The translations under genes were made by a program, and so were the position numbers. A DNA stretch of 49,181 bases from Bacteroidaceae bacterium (GTDB taxonomy: Bacteria > Bacteroidota > Bacteroidia > Bacteroidales > Bacteroidaceae). Below, piece by piece: positions 35,120 through 43,452 of this stretch (the first letter of the stretch is position 1; each line of letters starts with the position of its first letter). The notes below the pieces were generated by a model. It saw only the letters and a list, made by a program, of their open reading frames with translations, searched no databases and was not told the origin of the DNA. Where the stretch lies: positions 1 through 49,181 of the forward strand of contig JAFZDY010000028.1 of the NCBI GenBank assembly GCA_017560945.1. The letters are read 5' to 3'.

Positions 35120-38100
35120 ATGAAGAGAATAATATTGACAGTCCTGTTAGGCGTGGTGGCGTCTGTGGTGGCCATGGCCGGTGTGCTGACCGAGGAACAG
35201 ACCCGCGATATTGCACGAATTTTCCGTAAGGGTGGAGCGCGAAGTTTGGTAGAACCCTCGTTGGTATATGCGGGTGAATATGGAGAAAATGGTACCCGCA
35301 GTGGCGCTGCTCCCGCTTTTTATGTGTACAATTATGGATTCGATGATGGATTTGTAATCGTGTCGGCCGAGGATACGGCATTGCCTATTTTGGCTTTCTC
35401 GGACAAAGGACAGTTTACGATAGATGAACGAATGCCAGTACAGGTGGCATCGTGGTTAGAGGGGTATTGTGAGTATATCCAGGAAGTGCGTTCGGGAGCA
35501 AGATATGTAGAGCCTGCCCCTGACTTGGGTGTCGATATAACAGTCGCTGTACAACCCTTGCTGAAATCGAGATGGGATCAGGTAGAGCCTTATAACAACC
35601 TTTGTCCTCCCTATAACAATGTGGAGAATTGTGCTACTGGATGTGCTGCTACGGCTATTGCGCAGATTATGCGATACCACGAGTGGCCCAAAACGGGTGA
35701 GGGAAGTGTAACGTTTGATGGTAAGATTATCGACTTCTCGCAGAGCCAATATGACTGGGAGAATATGCTTGATACTTATGATTATGGTGTAACCTATCCC
35801 GAAGAGCAGTGTAACGCTGTGGCAAAGCTGATGTATGACGTGGGTGCTTCGGCTGAAATGATGTATGGCTATGAAAGTGCTGCCCAGAATGCATATATCT
35901 ATCGTTCGCTATATACCTATTTTAAATATAGCAAGCAGATGCAGTACCTGGTGCGTAACAGCATGACTACCGCAGAGTGGAAGAACCGTATCCGTAAGGA
36001 GTTGGACGAGGGTCGTCCTGTGTACTACGGTGGATTTTCCGAGGATATGACCATGGGACACGCTTTTGTGTGCGATGGTATCGATGAGACAAACAACTAT
36101 TTCCATTTCAACTGGGGATGGAGTGGCCATTGCAATGGATTCTATTTCCTGAATGCTCTGAATCCCTCGGTATTGGGAGTGGGTGGAGGAGCCGGAAACT
36201 TCAATGCTGACCACGTAGCCATTGTGGGAATACAACCTGCGGTGGAGGGTGAGGCTGATAACTTGACCCGTTCGGTACTGTTGATGCGCAAAGGCTTTTA
36301 TACCAACACAAGCCGGACTACATTGGGAAAGAATTTCTATGCTCAGATTTCCAATATATGGAACATGGGACCCGAAGCGGTGAATACGATACTGACCGTG
36401 GGTATGTACGACGAGAATGGCGATTTCGTGTGTCCTGTTGGCGGCTTGAATGATTTCTCTCTGGCTGCTTTCTATGGAAAATCAATTTCTGCTCCCATTT
36501 CCATCCCTAAGGGAACGGCTTCAGGTAAATATGAGTTGCGTGTAGTGTATGGGGCGGATGGGGTGAACTGGACAAATGTCCCCTTCTATCACGACTGTTA
36601 CCAGTATGCCATATCTGTGACAGTGGAGGGTGAAACGGTCATTGTGCAATCAATGTCCCAGTCGGACGTGAAGATTCAAGCAACACTTCAGCAGCCTGTT
36701 CCGGCAACCCTTCTGCCCGGAAAATTGAACCGTGTGAAGATTGATTTTGTAAATGTCGGTTCGTGGAACTATACCGGACGTATAGGTTGCAGACTATTGC
36801 AATTACCCAAGGCTGTGAATGGACCACAGTTTGTTGAACCTGATGTAGATACGCTGGTGGTGTCGCAAACCGAGGGTGTCGAACTGATTTATAGTGAGGA
36901 TGCCAAGAGTCTGGATGTGGAAATTCGTTTGAATACTCCCGCCGATTATTTGTTGCAGACCTACTATATCGATCCTTTGTCGTACAGAGAGGTGTTGGCT
37001 GGAGAGTGGCCTCTTTCATTGGCTGAGCCTGAGGAGGTGTTTGAGCGCCGAGTAGTGATAGAACAGTTGGAGAGTAGGGGCGATGCTCGCACTCTGCAAC
37101 AGTTGTCCGAGGCTTATTCTGATAATCTGATAGGTCTTACTGTGGCAGATTCAGAGTTGCCCGAATACGTGGCTATGTTAAATTTTCCAACAGGTACATC
37201 GGCATTGATGAACCGTGTGCGTAATTCGAACTTTAAATCGGTAGCAGATGGTGAATCTTATTTGCAAAAATGGTTGGATATCCCCGCCTTTGCAACAATG
37301 AGTGCCAAGGCCAACTATACATCGCAATCCAAGGACTCCGTGAAGGTGACTTTGACAACTCGCTTCGCCTATTCAGGAGAGAATATGAATATGCGTTTGG
37401 CAGTGGTGACCGTGGACCGCAATACAGTAGAAGGTGGCGGATTGGAATGGACCTATACTGACAGAGTCACTGGCTATTATCCGGCAGAGGTTTCAGAAGG
37501 AATCCCCTCTACAGTGGTGGTAAATGAGATCTATTCATCGACTCTGACCATTAAACCTGAGTATAACCAGAACTTGATCCTAGTTGGCTTGTTGATTGAC
37601 GGAGAGACGGGTGAAATATGCAATGCAGTAAGATTGGGTCAGGAGGAGATTGCTCCTTGTGATGGAACTGTTTCACCTGTGAATGTGTATATGGAACGAA
37701 CTACGGCCACCATGAATGCTGGGCTGAAGGTGTTGCTGGAGGCCAGTGTCTATCCTGCAATCGCTCCTCAGCAAATCGTGTGGACAAGCAGTAAACCCGA
37801 GGTGGCAGAGTTTGTTGTAAATGGTCTTTTAAGAACATTGACGGCTGGTACAACCGTTGTTCGTGCGACTTCGGCGGAGAATGCTGAGGTGTATGCCGAA
37901 ATGGAGATAACCGTGATGGAGGCCGATTATACGCAAGTTCAGCAGGTTGAGGCCGGTTATTTGCATTACTTGGTAGATTTCGATGCTTGTCCGGAGAAAC
38001 TGATACTCGGTGGAGAACTTAATGGTACAGATATTGCGCTGTTGCGTTACTTGAGTGGAGGTGACAATATCCTTGATGATAGCGGACTGGGAATTACGTT

Positions 38101-39070
38101 GGCTTGCCCTCTCTATTCATTGGATATTAGTCAGTGTCGCATTATTGAGGGAGGAACACCCTATAGGATGAATTATGTGACCGAGAACGATGTGGTAGGT
38201 AAGGAAATGTTCAAGTGGTGCCTCTATTTGAAAGAGATTAAGTTGCCCAATACCATCACTGCCATAGGAGATAATGCATTCTTTGAGTGTGGACGTGGTG
38301 ACCTGAAGACTTTGGAGATTCCTGCTTCAGTAGAGCGTATTGGTTACGCATTCTTCTACGGTTGTACGGGAATAGAGTCCTTTACGGTAGCTGAGGGAAA
38401 TACGGCATTCAAGGCTGTGGATGGTGTGCTGTACAATTATGCCGGTACTGAGTTGGTGGCATATCCGGCAAATAAAGAGATGCGTGAATATCAAGCAATA
38501 GAGACGTTGAACAAGATTTTACCGTATGCGCTCAGTCAAGCAAAGAACCTGGAAACCTTTACGAGCAATTTGCGCCTGTCGTCCATCGGGTACGGTGCTT
38601 TCTATAATGCTAAGAAACTGAAATCGGTAAGTCTGAGCAATCGACTGAATTTCGTAGGTGAGTATGCATTTGCCGGATGTACTGCATTGATGGAAATCAG
38701 TTGTAAGAGAGCTACACCAGCAGAGTGTGCATTCAATGCATTCGAAGGTGTGTCCGAGAATTGTATATTGACTCTGTCTGATAATTTCGATGAAGAGTAT
38801 TTTACAGCCCCAGGTTGGGATTATTTCAATAATGTGAGAACTTCGATCGAAGACATTCGCGTGGAAGAGGATGGTAAGGTATATACTGCCGAGGGATGTA
38901 TCCTGTTGAGCGGCATTGAACCCAGAGTTTCGGTGGCTGTGTACAGTCCTGCCGGAATATTGGTAACTCGTGCCGTGACCACTGAAGGAGAAACTCGTGT
39001 ATCGGTACCCGCTTCAGGTCTTTATATTGTTAGTTTGCCCGGATTTAACACGAAAATAGTTGTCAAGTAA
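35120..39070 (+). CDS. C10-family (streptopain-like) cysteine protease fused to Ig-like, BspA-type LRR and type IX sorting domains
   Basis: A 1316-residue secreted protease. Signal peptide about 1-21 (MKRIILTVLLGVVASVVAMA). A propeptide resembling the Spi_2 inhibitor fold follows (about 22-130; FVIVSAEDTALPILAFSD). The C10 catalytic domain has CATGCAATAIAQIM with Cys about 175 and MGHAFVCDG with His about 314, then FHFNWGWSG. Long beta-rich regions precede a Big_2-like domain (about 850-930; VWTSSKPEVAEF) and BspA-type leucine-rich repeats (about 1035-1200; LKEIKLPNTITAIGDNAF, IPASVERIGYAFF). The end (VAVYSPAGILV...GLYIVSLPG) is a type IX sorting domain. C10 enzymes cleave host and surface proteins. 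I chose ATG 35120 over 35090 because the signal peptide begins there. Confidence 0.88.
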   Translation: MKRIILTVLLGVVASVVAMAGVLTEEQTRDIARIFRKGGARSLVEPSLVYAGEYGENGTRSGAAPAFYVYNYGFDDGFVIVSAEDTALPILAFSDKGQFTIDERMPVQVASWLEGYCEYIQEVRSGARYVEPAPDLGVDITVAVQPLLKSRWDQVEPYNNLCPPYNNVENCATGCAATAIAQIMRYHEWPKTGEGSVTFDGKIIDFSQSQYDWENMLDTYDYGVTYPEEQCNAVAKLMYDVGASAEMMYGYESAAQNAYIYRSLYTYFKYSKQMQYLVRNSMTTAEWKNRIRKELDEGRPVYYGGFSEDMTMGHAFVCDGIDETNNYFHFNWGWSGHCNGFYFLNALNPSVLGVGGGAGNFNADHVAIVGIQPAVEGEADNLTRSVLLMRKGFYTNTSRTTLGKNFYAQISNIWNMGPEAVNTILTVGMYDENGDFVCPVGGLNDFSLAAFYGKSISAPISIPKGTASGKYELRVVYGADGVNWTNVPFYHDCYQYAISVTVEGETVIVQSMSQSDVKIQATLQQPVPATLLPGKLNRVKIDFVNVGSWNYTGRIGCRLLQLPKAVNGPQFVEPDVDTLVVSQTEGVELIYSEDAKSLDVEIRLNTPADYLLQTYYIDPLSYREVLAGEWPLSLAEPEEVFERRVVIEQLESRGDARTLQQLSEAYSDNLIGLTVADSELPEYVAMLNFPTGTSALMNRVRNSNFKSVADGESYLQKWLDIPAFATMSAKANYTSQSKDSVKVTLTTRFAYSGENMNMRLAVVTVDRNTVEGGGLEWTYTDRVTGYYPAEVSEGIPSTVVVNEIYSSTLTIKPEYNQNLILVGLLIDGETGEICNAVRLGQEEIAPCDGTVSPVNVYMERTTATMNAGLKVLLEASVYPAIAPQQIVWTSSKPEVAEFVVNGLLRTLTAGTTVVRATSAENAEVYAEMEITVMEADYTQVQQVEAGYLHYLVDFDACPEKLILGGELNGTDIALLRYLSGGDNILDDSGLGITLACPLYSLDISQCRIIEGGTPYRMNYVTENDVVGKEMFKWCLYLKEIKLPNTITAIGDNAFFECGRGDLKTLEIPASVERIGYAFFYGCTGIESFTVAEGNTAFKAVDGVLYNYAGTELVAYPANKEMREYQAIETLNKILPYALSQAKNLETFTSNLRLSSIGYGAFYNAKKLKSVSLSNRLNFVGEYAFAGCTALMEISCKRATPAECAFNAFEGVSENCILTLSDNFDEEYFTAPGWDYFNNVRTSIEDIRVEEDGKVYTAEGCILLSGIEPRVSVAVYSPAGILVTRAVTTEGETRVSVPASGLYIVSLPGFNTKIVVK

Positions 39071-39089
39071 TAGAATTTATCTATCTTTG
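39059..39089 (+). promoter_or_regulatory. Promoter of DUF4595-like lipoprotein gene
   Basis: GTTG (39059-39062; one mismatch to TTTG), 19 bases, then TATCTTTG (39082-39089). The first element overlaps the end of the protease gene. Confidence 0.6.
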
Positions 39090-39118
39090 TCCCTCGAATC
39101 AATAAAAAGAATAGAAAG

Positions 39119-39919
39119 ATGAAAAGATTGGAGAAATATGTGGCACTCTGCCTGTTGGCTGCTCTTCCGGTGGTGAGTGCTTGTTCCGATAGTGAAGAAC
39201 CGAAGAAACCTTCGACTGAGATTGTTCAGGTAGATATCTATAAATCCGACGTAGACGCTTTTCAGTTGAAAGATCAGTACAAGATTACATACGATGGAAA
39301 GAACCGTATCAGCAGTGTTCATGCCAAGTTTAACTCTCAGGAAATAGCCTATACCTATGGAGAGAAAAGTATCTCATATCGTTGGGAAGGAACTAACTCC
39401 TCCACTGGAGTGTTTGTGAATTATTTTGAAGCCGAACTTCGTAACGGACGCGTACAGGTGGGTTCGGTAGATAACAAGGAAGGCGTGGATGCTGTTACCA
39501 AAATTTATAATTATAGTTATCATTACACATCTCAGGGGTATATACAGGATGCTACGTATGGCGCTTCTCAGTTGTTCAACTATGAGTGGAGTAATACAGG
39601 TCTTGTTGTGAAGGGCCGTCCTTCGGTATACGATGCGCAGTACAGTTATTCCGATGTGACCAATGACTATAGTTTGGACTTGAATGTATTGCCTTTGTTG
39701 GTGGATGCAAGAACTGATGTGCAATTGGCTATGAATATGTATGCACAGTTGGCAGGCGTATTAGGCACTCGTAGTTCTTATTTCTTGCAGGATGCCGACT
39801 ATGAATACGATTATCTGTTTGATGCAGAAGGTCGATTAGTGCAGATTGTGCAGACACCCTCCAGCCTTAAACCAGAGAGACAGGATACCTACTGGTTTAT
39901 GATTCACTACGCGGATTAA
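39119..39919 (+). CDS. Lipoprotein, DUF4595-like
   Basis: A 266-residue lipoprotein with a lipobox near residues 19-22 (PVVSAC; Cys about 22) and the acidic SDSEEPKK after it, suggesting export to the outer membrane. The rest is regular beta structure of repeated YxYxY/W strands (NRISSVHAKF, IAYTYGEKSISYRW, YEYDYLFDAEGRLVQI), with the YD.xGRL/I motif seen in DUF4595 lipoproteins of Bacteroidetes. The function is unknown. It lies 49 bases after the protease gene but has its own promoter and terminator. Confidence 0.72.
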   Translation: MKRLEKYVALCLLAALPVVSACSDSEEPKKPSTEIVQVDIYKSDVDAFQLKDQYKITYDGKNRISSVHAKFNSQEIAYTYGEKSISYRWEGTNSSTGVFVNYFEAELRNGRVQVGSVDNKEGVDAVTKIYNYSYHYTSQGYIQDATYGASQLFNYEWSNTGLVVKGRPSVYDAQYSYSDVTNDYSLDLNVLPLLVDARTDVQLAMNMYAQLAGVLGTRSSYFLQDADYEYDYLFDAEGRLVQIVQTPSSLKPERQDTYWFMIHYAD

Positions 39920-39945
39920 GGGACTTTTGGTAAAACGAGATAGGG

Positions 39946-39975
39946 AGGATATATTACAGTTTTGTAGTATGTCCT
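39946..39975 (+). terminator. Terminator of the lipoprotein gene
   Basis: Stem AGGATATATTACA with TGTAGTATGTCCT (two G-U pairs), four-base loop, then a T-rich stretch. Confidence 0.7.
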
Positions 39976-40124
39976 TCTTCTTTATATATATAATAGGTGT
40001 AATATAACCTTGTTGATGCACTTCACTCTTGTTTTTGCTTAATGTGAGATAAAAATGAATAATGTTGTATTTCAATATGTTACGTATTTGTGCTAAAAAT
40101 AATGCAAAAAAACTTGCAGAAAAG

Positions 40125-40156
40125 TTTGCTCACCTCGTAGAAAACCTCTACCTTTG
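40125..40156 (+). promoter_or_regulatory. tRNA-Val promoter
   Basis: TTTG (40125-40128), 20 bases, then TACCTTTG (40149-40156), 32 bases before the first tRNA. Confidence 0.8.
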
Positions 40157-40187
40157 CATCGCTTTTGAAAAGAAAGGGCACTCCTTC

Positions 40188-40262
40188 GGGCGTTTAGCTC
40201 AGCTGGTTCAGAGCATCTGCCTTACAAGCAGAGGGTCGGCGGTTCGAATCCGTCAACGCCCA
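40188..40262 (+). tRNA. tRNA-Val (TAC), copy 1
   Basis: 75 bases. Acceptor GGGCGTT pairs with AACGCCC, anticodon loop CTTACAA gives TAC, and the T-arm is GGCGGTTCGAATCCGTC. CCA is not encoded. It is identical to the second copy, with a 122-base step. Confidence 0.96.
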
Positions 40263-40309
40263 CAAAACGAAAACCAGCTCTTTCGATTCAACAAAGCAAA
40301 GTTCCTTTC

Positions 40310-40384
40310 GGGCGTTTAGCTCAGCTGGTTCAGAGCATCTGCCTTACAAGCAGAGGGTCGGCGGTTCGAATCCGTCAACGCCCA
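40310..40384 (+). tRNA. tRNA-Val (TAC), copy 2
   Basis: Identical in all 75 bases to the copy at 40188, 47 bases downstream of it. Both share the upstream promoter, and the hairpin after this copy ends the unit. Confidence 0.96.
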
Positions 40385-40393
40385 CAAAAAGAG

Positions 40394-40425
40394 AAGCACT
40401 GCATGTTGAATGTAGTGCTTTTTTT
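40394..40425 (+). terminator. tRNA-Val terminator
   Basis: Stem AAGCACTGCAT with ATGTAGTGCTT (one G-U pair), five-base loop, then seven or more T. Confidence 0.85.
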
Positions 40426-40475
40426 GTTTCAACAGTTTTTTTTGAATAGAAAATTTATACAACGATAAAAGAACA

Positions 40476-41837
40476 ATGGCAGCAAAACCTGGAATACCTA
40501 AAGGTACACGTGACTTTTCGCCCGTAGAGATGGCGAAGCGCAACTATATATTCAATACCATCCGCGATGTGTATGCGCTCTATGGCTTTCAGCAGATTGA
40601 GACTCCGTCCATGGAGAACCTCTCTACGCTGATGGGTAAGTATGGTGAAGAGGGTGACAAACTCCTCTTCAAGATTCAGAATTCGGGTGACTATTTCAAG
40701 GGACTTACCGACGAAGAGTTGCTGAGTCGCAATGCCGCTAAGTTGGCATCGAAGTTCTGCGAGAAGGGGCTTCGCTATGACCTCACCGTACCCTTTGCCC
40801 GCTATGTGGTGATGCATCGCGAGGAGTTGGCATTGCCTTTCAAGCGTTATCAGATACAGCCCGTATGGCGTGCCGACCGTCCGCAGAAGGGACGTTACCG
40901 TGAGTTCTATCAGTGCGATGCCGATGTGGTTGGTAGCGATTCGTTGCTCAACGAGGTGGAGCTGATGCAGATTGTCGATACTGTATTCACACGCTTTGGT
41001 ATCCGTGTGTGCATCAAGATCAATAACCGCAAGATATTGAGTGGTATTGCCGAAATTATTGGTGAGGCAGACAAGATTGTGGACATCACCGTGGCCATCG
41101 ACAAGCTGGACAAGATTGGACTTGAAAATGTGAATGCCGAATTGGCTTCAAAGGGCATCAGTCAAGAGGCTATCGACAAGTTGCAACCCATCATCCTGCT
41201 CAGTGGTACCAATGCCGAGAAGTTGGCTACACTGAAGGAGGTTCTCGCTGCCAGCGAAATAGGTTTGAAGGGTGTAGAGGAGAGCGAATTCATCCTGAAT
41301 ACCTTGGAAACTCTCGGATTGAAGAACGAGGTGGAACTTGACTTGACTCTTGCACGCGGACTTAATTACTATACGGGCGCCATCTTTGAAGTAAAGGCGC
41401 TGGATGTGCAGATTGGTAGTATCACCGGTGGTGGACGCTACGATAACCTGACAGGAATCTTCGGTATGCCCGGTATCTCAGGTGTAGGAATCTCGTTTGG
41501 TGCAGACCGCATCTTTGACGTGCTCAACCAGCTTGACCTCTATCCGAAAGAGGCGGTAACAGGTACTCGCGTACTCTTTGTGAACTTCGGTGCAGCCGAG
41601 ATGGCATATTGCTTGCCGTTGCTCGCCCGCTTGCGTGCGGCTGGTGTCTCTGCCGAGATATTCCCCGATTGCACCAAGATGAAGAAGCAGATGGCATACG
41701 CCAATGCCAAGGCTGTTCCCTTTGTAGCCATTGTTGGTGAGAACGAGATGAACGAAGGCAAGGTGATGCTGAAGAATATGACTACCGGTGAACAAGCCTT
41801 GTTGACAGTAGACGAATTGGTACAGACATTGGGATAA
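40476..41837 (+). CDS. hisS: Histidyl-tRNA synthetase
   Basis: A 453-residue class II synthetase that charges tRNA-His. It starts [20 protein letters not shown] (motif 1 region). Motif 2 is [20 protein letters not shown], the histidine-binding block is [15 protein letters not shown], and motif 3 is [13 protein letters not shown]. The C-terminal anticodon domain (VLFVNFG..., [10 protein letters not shown]) completes it. Length is normal. It follows the tRNA-Val terminator and has a hairpin at 41858-41900 after its stop. Confidence 0.97.
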   Translation: MAAKPGIPKGTRDFSPVEMAKRNYIFNTIRDVYALYGFQQIETPSMENLSTLMGKYGEEGDKLLFKIQNSGDYFKGLTDEELLSRNAAKLASKFCEKGLRYDLTVPFARYVVMHREELALPFKRYQIQPVWRADRPQKGRYREFYQCDADVVGSDSLLNEVELMQIVDTVFTRFGIRVCIKINNRKILSGIAEIIGEADKIVDITVAIDKLDKIGLENVNAELASKGISQEAIDKLQPIILLSGTNAEKLATLKEVLAASEIGLKGVEESEFILNTLETLGLKNEVELDLTLARGLNYYTGAIFEVKALDVQIGSITGGGRYDNLTGIFGMPGISGVGISFGADRIFDVLNQLDLYPKEAVTGTRVLFVNFGAAEMAYCLPLLARLRAAGVSAEIFPDCTKMKKQMAYANAKAVPFVAIVGENEMNEGKVMLKNMTTGEQALLTVDELVQTLG

Positions 41838-41857
41838 ATATCCTACAAATAACCTAT

Positions 41858-41900
41858 AATCCCCGCAACTCTTTCCCATAGGATTGAATTTGCGGGGATT
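41858..41900 (+). terminator. hisS terminator hairpin
   Basis: Perfect 11-bp stem (AATCCCCGCAA with TTGCGGGGATT) and a 21-base loop. Only a short T run follows. Confidence 0.7.
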
Positions 41901-41964
41901 TCTATTGAAACAGTTCATGGAGGTGTTACTTCCTGTTTGCAACTCGGTTGTATTTGTTTTGTCC

Positions 41965-41972
41965 TACCTTTG
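41965..41972 (+). promoter_or_regulatory. Promoter (-7 box) of metal-efflux operon
   Basis: TACCTTTG followed by GCG, 33 bases before the adaptor ATG. No TTTG lies at the right distance, which is compatible with activator-dependent control. Confidence 0.6.
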
Positions 41973-42005
41973 CGTAGTTTTTTTGAAAATTAAGAAAATT
42001 AGATA

Positions 42006-43367
42006 ATGAAGCATTTTTTCACTTTGATGGGTGCCTGCTGTACGGCACTGTGTATGATGACGGCTTGTGGTGGCCATCATCACGATGATCACAATCACGA
42101 AGGACATAACCACGAGGCTCATGTCGGACATGATCATTCGCACGAGGCTGTTCATAATCACGACGAACACAATCATCACGATGGTCACAATCACGAGGCT
42201 CATACAGGGCACACACATACTGCTACTGTGCACAATCACGATGAACATAATCGCTCGCACGAGGGACATGACCATTCGCACGAGGGGCATAGTCACTCAC
42301 ACGAGGGTACACACGACCACTCACACGAAGATGGTCATGCAGCAGGTGAGATTGTGATTGCTCCCGAGCAGGCACGAGCAGCCGGCATTGTAGCCGAGGT
42401 CATTCAGCCCAAGGCTTTCCGTCAGGTGATACCCGTCAGCGGAGAGATTCTCCCTGCACAAGGCGAGGAACAGACGGTGGTGGCCAATGTGGCAGGAGTC
42501 GTTCGTTTCAATCGTCCGTTGGTAGATGGTGTACAGGTAGGGAAGGGTAGTGCGTTGCTTACCATCTCTTCAAACAATATGGCCGATGGAAATCCTGTTG
42601 AACGTGCGCGTATCGCTTACGAGGCTGCCCGTCAGGAGTACGAGCGTGCATCCAAGTTGCTGGATAGCAAGATAGTGTCCGAGAAGGAATTTGTCCGTAT
42701 CAAGGAGGCCTACGACAATGCCCGCTTGACTTATGAGGCACTGAAGGCCGATCGTCCCGATGACGGAGGCGTGAAGGTGGAGGCTCCCACGGCAGGTTAT
42801 CTTAAGAACTGTTTGGTGAAAGAGGGTGACTATGTCAGTGTAGGACAACCGCTGTTGACCATCACTCGTGACAATCGTCTCTATCTGCGTGCCGATGTGC
42901 CCGAGCGTCACTATGCTGCGTTGCGTCACATTGGTTCTGCCAACTTCCGTACCTCTTACAACGACAAGGTGTATGCGTTGGACGAGTTGAACGGTCGTTT
43001 GCTCTCTTATGGTCGCACAGCAGGAGAGCAGAGTTTCTATATGCCCATGACCTTCGAGATGGATGGACGCGAGGAACTTATCCCCGGTTCGTTTGTCGAG
43101 GTATGGTTGCTTTCCGACGAGATGCCCGATGTACTCAGCGTACCCCACTCAGCCCTCACCGAGGAGCAGGGAATCTATTTTGCCTATGTACAATTGGATG
43201 ATGAGTGTTACGAGCGTCGCGAGGTACATCTCGGTGTCGACAACGGTCGCGAGGTGCAGTTGCTCCACGGTATCCATGCCGGTGAGCGCGTGGTGATGCA
43301 GGGTGCTTATCATGTGCGATTGGCGTCGGTGAGCAAGGCCATTCCCGGACATTCACATGAACATTAA
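42006..43367 (+). CDS. RND efflux periplasmic adaptor with His-rich N-terminal extension (CzcB/CusB type)
   Basis: A 453-residue membrane-fusion protein of a heavy-metal efflux system. Lipobox MMTAC puts the lipidated Cys at residue 21. It is followed by about 92 residues containing about 35 His (HDHSHE, HNHDEH repeats), a likely metal-binding tail. The adaptor proper starts at about 115 (EIVIAPEQARAAGI): lipoyl/barrel half QTVVANVAGVVRFNRPLVDG, helical hairpin (about 195-240), second lipoyl half VKVEAPTAGYLKNCLVKEGD, then barrel. It bridges the inner-membrane pump and the TolC-like channel and may hand over metal. The DNA of the His tail (42075-42340) is itself repetitive. The order adaptor, pump, channel forms one operon. 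The metal is unknown (Co/Zn/Cd or Cu/Ag/Ni). Confidence 0.9.
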   Translation: MKHFFTLMGACCTALCMMTACGGHHHDDHNHEGHNHEAHVGHDHSHEAVHNHDEHNHHDGHNHEAHTGHTHTATVHNHDEHNRSHEGHDHSHEGHSHSHEGTHDHSHEDGHAAGEIVIAPEQARAAGIVAEVIQPKAFRQVIPVSGEILPAQGEEQTVVANVAGVVRFNRPLVDGVQVGKGSALLTISSNNMADGNPVERARIAYEAARQEYERASKLLDSKIVSEKEFVRIKEAYDNARLTYEALKADRPDDGGVKVEAPTAGYLKNCLVKEGDYVSVGQPLLTITRDNRLYLRADVPERHYAALRHIGSANFRTSYNDKVYALDELNGRLLSYGRTAGEQSFYMPMTFEMDGREELIPGSFVEVWLLSDEMPDVLSVPHSALTEEQGIYFAYVQLDDECYERREVHLGVDNGREVQLLHGIHAGERVVMQGAYHVRLASVSKAIPGHSHEH

Positions 43368-43371
43368 GAGA

Positions 43372-43412
43372 ACCCTCTCCCAATCCATCCTTTGAGGGGA
43401 AATTGGGAGTAG
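43372..43412. repeat. GC-skewed palindromic repeat, copy 2 (inverted)
   Basis: Read on the minus strand it starts CTACTCCC and ends GGGAGAGGGT, matching the copies at 5219 and 43472. It occupies the gap between the adaptor and pump genes. Confidence 0.65.
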
Positions 43413-43452
43413 TATAATCAGTAATAGTATATAAGTTGCAGATAATAAGGAA

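Noticed and set aside
40062-40319. 85-codon open frame
   Set aside because: It runs through the tRNA-Val promoter and the first tRNA; there is no protein-like composition.
42019-42357. Open frames on other strands and frames across the His-rich repeat
   Set aside because: They are by-products of the repetitive CAC/CAT DNA; the lipobox and adaptor domain fix the real frame.
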